Source: Eurosta solidaginis (lineage: Eukaryota; Arthropoda; Insecta; Diptera; Tephritidae). Taken from it: 64,000 nt of DNA. The stretch is taken from the NCBI RefSeq assembly GCF_040869045.1, contig NC_090321.1:184545596-184609595 (forward strand). The letters run 5' to 3'. A program made the position numbers and the translations under genes. The notes beneath the pieces are model-generated. The model ran no database searches and was not told the DNA's origin. It saw only the letters and a list, made by a program, of their open reading frames with translations. Below, piece by piece: positions 11,890 to 23,376 of this stretch; position 1 is the stretch's first letter, and every line of letters starts with the position of its first letter.

Positions 11890-13244
11890 TATACTCAGTT
11901 GAGTATATTAAGTTTGATTGGATAACGGTTGGTTGTACAGGTATAAAGGAATCGAGATAGATATAGACTTCCATATATCAAAATCATCAGTATCGAAAAA
12001 AAATTCGATTGAGCCATGTCCGTCCGTCCGTCCGTTAACACGATAACTTGAGTAAATTTTGAGGTATCTTGATGAAATTTGGTGTGTAGGTTCCTGAGCA
12101 CTCATCTCAGATCGCTATTTAAAATGAACGATATCGGACTATAACCACGCCCACTTTTTCGATATCGAAAATTTCGAAAAACCGGAAAATTGCGATAATT
12201 CATTACAAAAGACAGATTAAGCGACGAAACTTGGTAGATGAGTTGAACTTATGACGCAGAATAGAAAATTAGTAAAATTTTGGACAATGGGCAATGGGCG
12301 TGGCACCGCCTACTTTTAAAAGAAGGTAATTTAAAACTTTTGCAAGCTGTTAAAGATATCATGATGAAATTTGGCAGAAACATTAATTCCATTACTTCAT
12401 GTACGCTTAATAAAAATTAGCAAAATCGGAGAAGGACCACGCCCACTTTTAAAAAAAAAAATTATTAAAGTAAAATTTTAACAAAAAATTTAATATCTTT
12501 ACAGTATATAAGTAAATTATGTCAACATTCAACTCCAGTAATGATTTAGTGCAACAAAATACAAAAATAAAAGAAAATTTCAAAATGGGCGTGGCTCCGC
12601 CCTTTTTCATTAAATTTGTCTAGGATACTTTTAATGCCATAATTCGAACAAAAATTAACCAATTCTTTTGAAATTTGGTAGGGGCATAGATTTTATGACG
12701 CTAACTCTTTTCTGTGAAAATGGGCGAAAACGGTTGATGCCACGCCCATTTTTTACACACAGTCGTCCGTCTGTCCTTCCGCATGGCCATTAACACGATA
12801 ACTTGAGTAAAAATCTACATATTTTTAATGAACTTAGTTCACGTGCTTACTTGAACTCACTTTATCTTGGTATGAAAAATGAACGAAATCCGACTATGAG
12901 CACGCCCACTTTTTCGATATCGAAAATTACGATAAATGAAAAAAATGCCATAATTATATACCAAATACGAAAAAAGGGATGAAACATGGTAAGGTAATTG
13001 GATTGTTTTATTGAAGCGAAATATAATTTTGGAAAAAACTTTATAAAATGGTGGTGACACCTACCATATTAAGTAGAAGAAAATGAAAAAGTTCTGCAGG
13101 GCGAAATAAAAAACCCTTAAAATCTTGGCAGGTATTACATATATAAATAAATTAGCGGTATCCAACAGATGGTGTTCTGGGTCACCCTGGCCCACATTTT
13201 GGTCGATATCTGGAAAACGCCTTCACATATACAACTACCACCAC

Positions 13245-16200
13245 TCCCTTTTAAAACTCTCATTAATACCTTTAATTTGATGCCCATATCGTACAAACTC
13301 ATTCTAGAGTCACCCCTGGTCCACCTTTATCGCGATATCTCGAAAAGGCGTCCACCTATAGAACTAAGGCCCACTCCCTTTTAAAATACTCATTAACTCC
13401 TTTCGTTTGATACCCATATTGTACAAACAAATTCTAGAATCACCCCTGGTCCACCTTTATAGCGATTTTTCGAAAATGCGACCACCTATACAACAACCAC
13501 CAGTCCAATGGCGCATACAGGGGGGGGGCGATCGCCCCATCGCCTACCTGAATAAATATTGGGCGTGCTTAATTTGCCAGAAATTGAAATGCATTTTTTA
13601 GATTTCCGTAAAATTGAGATTGAATGAAATATTATCTTATCTTCTTTTGTCTGCTTGTCTAGCGAAAAAAGGTAAATAATAAATAAGTGAGTTTTGCTTT
13701 TTCCGCTTATTGCCGCAGATATGCCATGGTTTGTGATTAAAATAGTTGAAACATGGTGACCTTGCAAAACATAAAAAAATTCTTCATATCACCAACCAAC
13801 TTCATTTTTTTTTTATAAAAGTTCCGGAACACACCTAATATGTCGTTTCATTTATGCAATATCAGAGCCACTGATGACCTGATACGAAACTTTTATTCTC
13901 TCTCAATTCGTTTCCAGGAATGGGGCTCGAAATCAGCTGTCTGTTCATTCAATTGTAAACAAAAGTTCATTCGTTGTAAACAAAAGTTCATTCGTTTCCA
14001 AGAATGGGGTCTGAAGTCAAATTATTCATCTCTTTTTTTTCCTTTTTTGATTGCTGCAATAGATATAGATTCAAAATAACTCCACTTAGTTAAAGCCACA
14101 AGTGAAACTCTCTTATCAGAAAGAACTAGCTTCTACCTTTGAGCTGTATAAAATCATTTCTTGATTGTTTTTTGTTCGAATTCTTTCAATTAGTTGAGCT
14201 AATTTGAGTGCTTAAAGATAAATTCGATACGTTTATTTGTAATTATGTCAAAATTGTGTTCTGAAGTTAATCATTAATTTATATTACTGACTTCCATGGC
14301 AAAAATTGATTTTGAGCTTTCGGCCATGATCGCCCCCCCCCCTCATCTGGAGACCTGTATCCGCCCCTGGACCAGTCCCTTTTAAAATACTCATTAACAC
14401 CTTTCATTTGATACCCATATCGTACAAACATATTCTAGAATCACCCCTGGTCCACCATTATTGCGATACCTCGAAAAGGCGTCCACCTATAGAACTAAGG
14501 CCCACTCCCTTTTAAAATACTCTTTAACTCCTTTCGTTTGATACCCATATTGTACAAACGAATTCTAGAGTCACCCCTGGTCCACCTTTATGGCGATATC
14601 TCTAAACGGCGTCCACCTATGAAACTAAGGATTACTCCCTTTTAAAATACTCATTAACACCTTTCATTTGATACCCATATCGTACAAATGCATTCTAGAG
14701 TCACCCCTGGTCCACCTTTATGGCGATATTTCGAAGCGGCGTCCACCTATGGGACTAAGGATTACTCCTTTTAAAATACTTATTAACACCTTTCTTTTGA
14801 TACCCATATTGTACAAACAAATTCTAGGGTCACCCCTGGTTCACCTTTATGGCGATATCTCGAAACGGCGTCCACTTATGGAACTAAGGATTACTCCCTT
14901 TTAAAATACTCATTAACACCTTTCATTTGATACCCATATCGTACAAACAAATTCTAGGGTCACCCCTGGTTCACCTTTATGGCGATATCTCGAAACGGCG
15001 TCCACCTATGGAACTAAGGATTACTCCCTTTTAAAATACTCATTAACACCTTTCATTTGATACCCATATCGTACAAATGCATTTTAGAGTCACCCCTGGT
15101 CCACCTTTATGGCGATATCTCGAAAAGGCGACCACCTATGGAACTAAGGATTACTCCCTTTTAAAACCCTCATTAATACCTTAAATTTGATACCCATATC
15201 GTACAAACACATTCTAGAGTCACCCCTGGTCCACCTTTATAGCGATATTTCGAAACGGCGTCCACCTATAGAACTAAGGCCCACTCCCTTTTAAAATACT
15301 CATTAACTCCTTTCGTTTGATACCAAATTGCACAAACGAATTCTAGAGTCACCCCTGGCCCATCTTTATAGCGATATCTCGAAAAGGCGACCACCTATGG
15401 AACTAAGGATTACTCCCTTTTAAAACCCTCATTAACACCTTTCATTTGATACCCATATCGTACAAACAAATTCTAGGGTCACCCCTGGTTCACCTTTATG
15501 GCGATATCTCGAAACGGCGTCCACCTATGGAACTAAGGATTACTCCCTTTTAAAATACTCATTAACACCTTTCATTTGATACCCATATCGTACAAACAAA
15601 TTCTAGGGTCACCCCTGGTTCACCTTTATGGCGATATCTCGAAACGGCGTCCACCTATGGAACTAAGGATTACTCCCTTTTAAAATACTCATTAACACCT
15701 TTCATTTGATACCCATATCGTACAAATGCATTTTAGAGTCACCCCTGGTCCACCTTTATGGCGATATCTCGAAAAGGCGACCACCTATGGAACTAAGGAT
15801 TACTCCCTTTTAAAACCCTCATTAATACCTTTAATTTGATACCCATATCGTACAAACACATTCTAGAGTCACCCCTGGTCCACCTTTATAGCGATATTTC
15901 GAAACGGCGTCCACCTATAGAACTAAGGCCCACTCCCTTTTAAAATACTCATTAACTCCTTTCGTTTGATACCAAATTGCACAAACGAATTCTAGAGTCA
16001 CCCCTGGCCCATCTTTATGGCGATATCTCGAAAAGGCGACCACCTATGGAACTAAGGATTACTCCCTTTTAAAACCCTCATTAACACCTTTCATTTGATA
16101 CCCATATCGTACAAATGCATTTTAGAGTCACCCCTGGTCCACCTTTATGGCGATATCTCGAAAAGGCGACCACCTATGGAACTAAGGATTACTCCCTTTT

Positions 16201-18470
16201 AAAACCCTCATTAATACCTTTAATTTGATACCCATATCGTACAAACACATTCTAGAGTCACCCCTGGTTCACCTTTATGGCGATATCTCGAAACGGCGTC
16301 CACTTATGGAACTAAGGATTACTCCCTTTTAAAATACTCATTAACTCCTTTCGTTTGATACCGATATTGCACAAACGAATTATAGAGTCACCCCTGGCCC
16401 ACCTTTATGGCGACACCTCGAAAAGGCGTCCACCTATAGAACTAAGGCCCACTCCCTTTTAAAATACTCATTAACTCCTTTCGTTTGATACCCATATTGC
16501 ACAAACGAATTCTAGAGTCACCCCTGGCCCATCTTTATGGCGATATCTCGAAACGGCGTCCACCTATGGAACTAAGGATTACTCCCTTTTAAAACCCTCA
16601 TTAATACCTTTAATTTGATACCCATATCGTACAAACACATTCTAGAGTCACCCCTGGTCCACCTTTATAGCGATATTTCGAAACGGCGTCCACCTATAGA
16701 ACTAAGGCCCACTCCCTTTTAAAATACTCACTAAAACCTTTCATTTGATACCCATATCGTACAAACATATTCTAGAATCACCCCTGGTCCACCTTTATTG
16801 CGATACCTCGAAAAGGCGTCCACCTATAGAACTAAGGCCCACTCCCTTTTAAAATACTCTTTAACTCCTTTCGTTTGATACCCATATTGTACAAACAAAT
16901 TCTAGGGTCACCCCTGGTTCACCTTTATGGCGATATCTCGAAACGGCGTCCACTTATGGAACTAAGGATTACTCCCTTTTAAAATACTCATTAACACCTT
17001 TCATTTGATACCCATATCGTACAAACAAATTCTAGGGTCACCCCTGGTTCACCTTTATGGCGATGTCTCGAAACGGCGTCCACCTATGGAACTAAGGATT
17101 ACTCCCTTTTAAAACCCTCATTAATACCTTTTATTTGATACCCATATCGTACAAACACATTCTAGAGTCAACCCTGGTCCACCTCTATGGCGATATTTCG
17201 AAACTGCATCCACCTATAGAACTAAGGACCACTCCCTTTTAAAATACTCATTAACACCATTCGTTTGATGCCCATATTGTACAAACAAATTCTAGAGTCA
17301 ACCCTGATCCACCTTTGTGGCGATATCTCGAAACGGCGTCCACTTATGGAACTAAGGATTACTCCCTTTTAAAATACTCATTAACACCTTTCATTTGATA
17401 CCCATATCGTACAAACAAATTCTAGGATCACCCCTGGTTCACCTTTATGGCGATATCTCGAAACGGCGTCCACCTATGGAACTAAGGATTACTCCCTTTT
17501 AAAATACTCATTAACACCTTTCATTTGATACCCATATCGTACAAATGCATTTTAGAGTCACCCCTGGTCCACCTTTATGGCGATATCTCGAAAAGGCGAC
17601 CACCTATACAACAACCACCACTCCCTTTTAAAACCCTCATTAATACCTTTAATTTGATACCCATATCGTACAAACACATTCTAGAGTCAACCCTGATTCA
17701 CCTCTATGGCGATATTTCGAAACTGCATCCACCTATAGAACTAAGGACCACTCCCTTTTAAAATACTCATTAACACCATTCGTTTGATGCCCATATTGTA
17801 CAAACAAATTCTAGGGTCACCCCTGTTCCACCTTTGTGGCGATATCTCGAAACGGAGTCCACCTATGGAACTAAGGATTACTCCCTTTTAAAATACTCAT
17901 TAACAGCTTTAATTTGATACCCATATCGTACAAACAAATTCTAGGGTCACCCCTGGTTCACCTTTATGGCGATATCTCGAAACGGCGTCCACCTATGGAA
18001 CTAAGGATTACTCCCTTTTAAAATACTCATTAACACCTTTCATTTGATGCCCATATCGTACAAATGCATTCTAGAGTCACCCCTGGTCCACCTTTATGGC
18101 GATATCTCGAAAAGGCGACCACCTATACAACAACCACCACTCCCTTTTAAAACCCTCATTAATACCTTTAATTTGATACCCATATCGTACAAACACATTC
18201 TAGAGTCAACCCTGGTCCACCTCTATGGCGATATTTCGAAACTGCATCCACCTATAGAACTAAGGACCACTCCCTTTTATAATACTCATTAACACCATTC
18301 GTTTGATGCCCATATTGTACAAACAAATTCTAGAGTCAACCCTGATCCACCTTTATGGCTATATCCCTAAATGGCGTCCACCTATAGAACTATGGCGCAC
18401 TCCCTCATAAAATACTCTTTAATGCCTTTCATTTGATACACATGTCATACAAACACATTCCAGGGTTTTC
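13245..18470 (+). repeat. 130-bp tandem core of HINE 2b with higher-order structure
   Basis: The array has about 33 units outside the MITE. A five-unit block of 649 bp is duplicated: acccatatcgtacaaatgc occurs at 15062 and 15711, and both blocks share the variant gataccaaattgcac at about 15319 and 15969. Alternating unit types (GGAACTAAGGATTACTCC against AGAACTAAGGCCCACTCC) also recur. Confidence 0.88.
13506..14369. mobile_element. hAT-like MITE inserted in the HINE 2b array
   Basis: The termini are inverted: CAATGGCGCATACAGG at the left and, on the other strand, CAGGGGCGGATACAGG at the right. Both lead inward to a long G run followed by CGATC. Flanks caccagtc (13498-13505) and gaccagtc (14370-14377) match in 7 of 8 bases, consistent with an 8-bp hAT target duplication. 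The 864-bp interior has no transposase. Confidence 0.8.
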
Positions 18471-18575
18471 CTCGGTTCATTTTCCTACATGGTTATTTTC
18501 TCTTATGTTGTCACCATAGCTCTCATCTGAGTATGTAATGTTCGGTTACACCCGAACTTAACCTTCCTTTCTTGT

Positions 18576-18844
18576 TATTCTTCTCATTCTTTTTCTTGAT
18601 CTATTTCTTCTTCTTGTTATATATTTTCTTCTATAATTTCAGTTTCTCTTTTTCTTTTATTTTTCTTCTATTTTTCCAATTTTTCTTCATTTTCCTCTTC
18701 TACATCAATTTCTTATTTTACTTCTTCCTTCAATCAATATTTCCTTTCTATTATTATTATTATTACATTTATATTAAGTCCCTTTCATGTTTGTCCCCTC
18801 ATTTCCATACGAATTTTTCACCCACGGAAAAGTCTTTTCTGGTA
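18576..18844 (+). repeat. Pyrimidine-rich tract
   Basis: TTCTTCTT-type sequence with a (TTA)n run near 18750. The open frame here is an effect of composition. No gene seen. Confidence 0.55.
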
Positions 18845-20280
18845 ACTTCCCGTTGAGCTAGACACTTGATACTTAGAGCATAGTTCAGATCTGGGAGACA
18901 TTACAATGCAAGTGAAAAAAAATCTGCTAGGTGGCGCACGGATCGAGATATACAGAAAATTTATTTTAAAATGGAAATTGTCTTTGTTTTTTATCGGCCT
19001 ATTGATAAATGATTGAAGGTTCGATTCGAGCTCAAGGCCAGAACAATAATTTTTTTCTAATGATAATTATGGTATGTTTGTTTAATGGTGTGTTCAGTTT
19101 ATACTTTTATTTAAGAATTCATGAGCTTAACACCGGATTATAATAAGTGAATTTCAATTATTATGTTTTTCTAAGAGAAACTGAAAAGAAAGAAACATTT
19201 ACTAGCATATTGCGATGGACCCATTTCGAAAACCGCCAACGTAATTATATTTGTATCATTGTTATTTTATTATTGTTATTTTTAAATTTTTCTAAATTTG
19301 AAAAATTGTATTTTGTTTTTGGAATAGTAAGTAGAAAATTTTTCAGACAACCTGCCATAGCTGCGCAGATAAATCCATTTCGAAGGGTGCTAAGCCTTCA
19401 TCATCAGTACGCTTTAGGCATGCTGCGCTAACCATTTAGCTATACAGCGGTTTGTTTGACTGGCAAATTCTCGGTGATCCAGAGACTTGAAACTTAGCGC
19501 ATAGTGTGCGAGTCGATGGCGCTACAATTCGTAGAAAACAAAATGCCGCCAGGTGGTGCATGGATCGATATATTAGGAAAATTAATTTTAATTTGGGAAT
19601 CTTTCAATCCATTTTTAACTAACTTCCCGGTTACCTAGAGACTTGTAAATTAGGAAGTGGTTCGAGACCCGGTGACAATACAATTTGTACAAAACAAAGT
19701 TCCGCTAGGTGGCGTGCTAATTGAGATAACTACAAATCCCTGAAAAACTAAGGGAATCTTGCGATCGATTTTTGACTAACTTGCCGGTGAGCTAGAGATT
19801 TGAAACTTGGGCCGTGGGTCAGAACCCGGTGAAAATGCAGCATTTGATCAAAAAAAAATCGCTAGACGGCACGCGGATCGAGATAGTAAGAAAACAAATT
19901 TTAATTTGGGAATTTTTCAATCCATTTTTAACTAACTTCCCGGTTACCTAGAGACTTGAAATTTGGCGCTTAGTTAGAGGCCTGGTGACAATACATCTTA
20001 TAAGAAACAAAGTTCCGCTAGGTGGCGCGCTAGTCAATATAACTGCAAATCCTTTAAAAAACGGTGGGAATCTTGCGATCGATTTTCGAGTAAGTTCCCG
20101 ATGAGTTAGAGACATGAAACTTGGGCGGTAAGTCAGAACCCGGTAACAATGCAATATTTTATCAAAAAATAGTGCTAGTTTTAAATTTGGAATCTTGTAA
20201 TCGATTTTTAACTAACTTCCTGGATATCTAGAGACTTGAAACCTGAAATATAGTTTAAAATTTGATGACAGTGCAATGTT
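18845..20280 (+). repeat. 158-bp satellite, diverged, interrupted
   Basis: Anchors such as ACTTCCCGGTTACCTAGAGA recur near 18845, 19460, 19619, 19777, 19932, 20090 and 20212, each followed by ACAATGCAAT-like and GCTAGGTGGCGCGC-like motifs. The period is about 155-160 bp. A foreign segment at about 18990-19450 splits unit 1 from the rest; it includes sequence shared with 35.5 kb. Confidence 0.75.
19131..19190 (+). repeat. Dispersed segment shared with 35521-35580 (opposite strand)
   Basis: ACACCGGATTATAATAAGTG, then ttcaattattatgtttttctaagagaaactg, matches the reverse complement of 35521-35580 nearly throughout. It is probably one end of an unassigned element. Confidence 0.6.
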
Positions 20281-20369
20281 TGATTAAAAAATTTGAGGTA
20301 CGTAATGCACAAGTCGAACTATTTAGTAGATTAGGCCATACCTTCATGGCTAGCCTCCTGAGTGTTGCA

Positions 20370-21500
20370 GGCGTTGTAGAATTCCACCTCGTTGAAGGCC
20401 CAACTCAATGCACGTCCTTGCATACTTTTAGGCGTACGCAACTTTCACCACGATTCTTTTAGACTTTCAGCAAAGACTCTATAAATACAAGATGGGACAT
20501 TGTAGAGTACTAAAGCTTTGTGGAAACTGTGGGACGGCTGTACCAGGAATTCACCATACTTTTTGCTATGCTGTCCGCCTCAACATAGCTGATTTTATAA
20601 GGCTGTTTAACTCTGTAATCTTTGCTGTAATTTATTTTGCTTTTGGAAAAATGACCTATTTGAAATAAGCTGGATGAAAAATATTGGCATAACAGCTTAA
20701 GTTAGATCAACAATGGAAAATCTTTGAAAATTTAAGCAGATGTGGCAATTTCGCGAACGAAATGTTGACAATCTATTGATCATCTCTAGGAAATTAGCGA
20801 CATTCCATCAACTAAGCAGCAATACTACTGTTATTATTTGGCTGCTCAAACACACCCATATTAATTGTGCATTAAATCTAAAATATAAAACTCAAAAATG
20901 ACTCTGGTTGTTATGTCCGCAGAATTTATTTAGCTCAAAGTTACAGCCCATAATAGCCAAAGCCATGATAATTTATACGGGTCATAAATTCTTTCTCTGA
21001 TTCAAAAGCTGAACTACCAGCGCTACCGTCATCAGCTCAGTGTCATCATTACCAATAGCGCCAATAAAACCAAAATCGTGCCTGACACACAAAAATCGTT
21101 TCACTCAATAGCGCAAGTGAAATGTACTACGCACTCACTACTAAGTAGCGTCAAAAATTAGCTTGGAGTCATTGCGTAAATGAGCTATCATTGAGCTGGC
21201 ACCGCATTGGCGCTGGCGCCATGCAATTTACATCAATAAAATTGCGCGAATACCCAGGCTCATGACTTTTTTAATCACGATGGTGAAAACGAAACAGGGG
21301 CAAAACGTATGGTGTATTCCTGGTGTAGCCGTTCCACTTTGTGGAAAATGAACGACTCTACAATGCTCCCTCTTATTAATCTACGCTCTTTGCTTTCAGG
21401 CGTATGTGAATTTCACCACGATTTTCAGCTGTGTAAATTAAGTAGCTAACAAACGAGGTGGAATTCTCTTGTTATGATAAGAGGTGGAATTCTGTTGTTT
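20370..21500. mobile_element. Foldback-like element with imperfect ~190-bp inverted ends
   Basis: The left end, GAATTCCACCTCGTTG through CATTGTAGAGT to GGCTGTACCAGGAATTCACC (about 20380-20556), matches the reverse complement of the right end (about 21306-21470) with gaps. The motif TTTCACCACGATT also occurs in direct orientation in both ends. No coding capacity was seen. Confidence 0.6.
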
Positions 21501-21519
21501 TCGCCACTAAAAAAGTGAA

Positions 21520-21920
21520 AATAAAAATATGATAAAAAAAATTTAAGGACTACCTTTATATAAATGGACCAAAAAATAGAAGGCAATTTTTCCTTAAATA
21601 TAGACATAGTCTTGTTGAATTTTGACTAAAAAACTTTAACAATAGCTCTTGTAAAAGAATTTTGAGATTTAAAATTATAAAGGTAGAGCGCGTGCTTAAA
21701 TTTTAAATAATCAATTAGTTAATCCCAAGTACATGGATTGCCTTAAATTGAAAGACCTTTATAGTTTTAAGTCCCAAAATTCTTTTACAAGAGCTATTGT
21801 TAAAGTTTTTTAGTCAAAATTCAACATGACTATGTCTGTATTAAAGGAAAAATTGCCTTCTATTTTTCGGTCCCTTTATATAAAGGTAGTCCTTAAAATT
21901 TTTTTATCAACTTTTTATTC
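21520..21920. mobile_element. MITE/foldback with ~165-bp inverted arms
   Basis: The left arm (21520-21684, containing gactacctttatataaatgg and caatagctcttgtaaaag) is the reverse complement of 21755-21920 (cttttacaagagctattg, ccctttatataaaggtagtc) at high identity, around a 70-bp centre. It can fold into one long hairpin. Confidence 0.8.
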
Positions 21921-23376
21921 CTCTTTTTCTTCATTTACCTTGTTTTATTTGTTTTCTACACTTGGTTTCTTTATCTTCTTCTCCCTTCCTTTTTTCTTCG
22001 TCTTTTGTTACCTTCTTTTTCCTCCCTTAGTCCTTCCCACATTTGTCTGTCCTTTCCATTTCTTTTATATTCTTTCTTTTTTTTCATTTCTCGGTTTATT
22101 CTTTTTTCCTGTTATTTATCTTCTTTCTCTATTTTCTAATCAAATTTCTGAGCTTGCTAAATAGCAATGAGCCTCCATTATGGCACAGGGGAGCCCCATT
22201 GAAAGGCCATATAAGTTCTTTTCTTAGTTGATGCTAAATTTGCTAAAAGGCTAGTCCCTGGGCTTAAATTCCGCTTTCCCTCTATAAAGGATTTCATGAT
22301 TGACTTGCTCTGATTTGACTCGTTCTTCTTTTGTGTCAGTTCCCACCTCGCAGAGTTAGCTCTGAAAATGAAAACTTACTTCTCTCCCTTATCACTTAAA
22401 CAGGAAGCATTTTTGCAAATTTGAAGTATTTTTTTGTTGTCCTTCATATTTAATAGGTTAAACGTACTAATTAAAAGATAAATTTGGACTGAGAATTGCA
22501 CTACCTTTATATAAGACCGCGAAAGAAAATTTTAAGACCAATCAGGGACGAAGTTATCTTTAGTATGACTTTTATATGAAAATAAGAGGTACTTCGTGAT
22601 TTACTTTCAACATCACGTTTTAATTGAAAAGATACGCCTAATTGATCGCAGGCTCAAAATGACTCAAACAACAGTTATGAACAATTGATGTTTAAAATAA
22701 TGTTCACGTCTTTAAAATTAATGAACTCGCCTTTGAAAATGCATGTAAAATTATTCCTTTTGACAACTTCTGTAAGTCCAACCAAAGATCATGAAAATCG
22801 TGCGAAGAGTGTATTTAAAAAAAACGCACTGAGAGCTACCACAACTCATTATCGAGAGTTGCACAATACACACATATATATATATAACATATACATACAT
22901 ACATATGCACATAGTTACAATTGTACATACATTTTTGAGACCTTAAGTCACCATAAGTTCATTGACTTCTTTTACAGCCTTGATTTGCTACTCAACATAG
23001 ACCAACGGTTTGAAGGTCTAAATCAAGGTCGAGCCAACAACCAACCAATCGTGCAGCTCTTCAATCTATTTTAAACCAATTCTTGCAACTGCGCATGCGC
23101 AACAAACATACACACACAGACAGAAATGTGCACATGCAACAAGAACGACGAATGCATGTCGTATTAACAACGTTTTTGTTTTGCGTGCAAATCATGTTTT
23201 GTTGCCGCTTCCACTTGAGCCCTTTGGTGGCATGAAAACACAAATAGCTTATCTTCACTTTGGTTAATTTGTATTTGAGTAGTACTGTTGCAAGAAGTTG
23301 CTGCAGAAAGCGATTAATATGGCTGTGTGCGCAAGAAGCAGCTCATGCATTTTTGTTATTCCTGTCTTTTTGTTGT
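21921..23376. other. Pyrimidine-rich tract, then unassigned DNA
   Basis: TTCTTTT-type sequence runs to about 22150. From there to 23376 I see only an AT/ATAC microsatellite near 22870-22920 and a CA tract near 23105. No gene recognised. Confidence 0.5.

Larger units (their letters stand above)
11890..18575 (+). mobile_element. HINE copy 2b with expanded 130-bp array
   Basis: The ends are as in copy 2a (TATACTCAG at 11890; ccgaacttaaccttcctttcttgt ending 18575). Eighteen or so bases after TTGAG in the 5' end are deleted. The core holds about 33 units and is interrupted by a hAT-like MITE at 13506-14369. The 3' flank (tattcttctcattc) differs from that of copy 2a. Confidence 0.85.

Noticed and set aside
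9033..18292. Recurring short + strand ORFs in the arrays (65-82 codons, containing SYKHILESPLVHLYGDISKR)
   Set aside because: They are translations of the 130-bp unit. The period is not a multiple of three, so frames break at each unit, and the same peptides appear in every array regardless of context.
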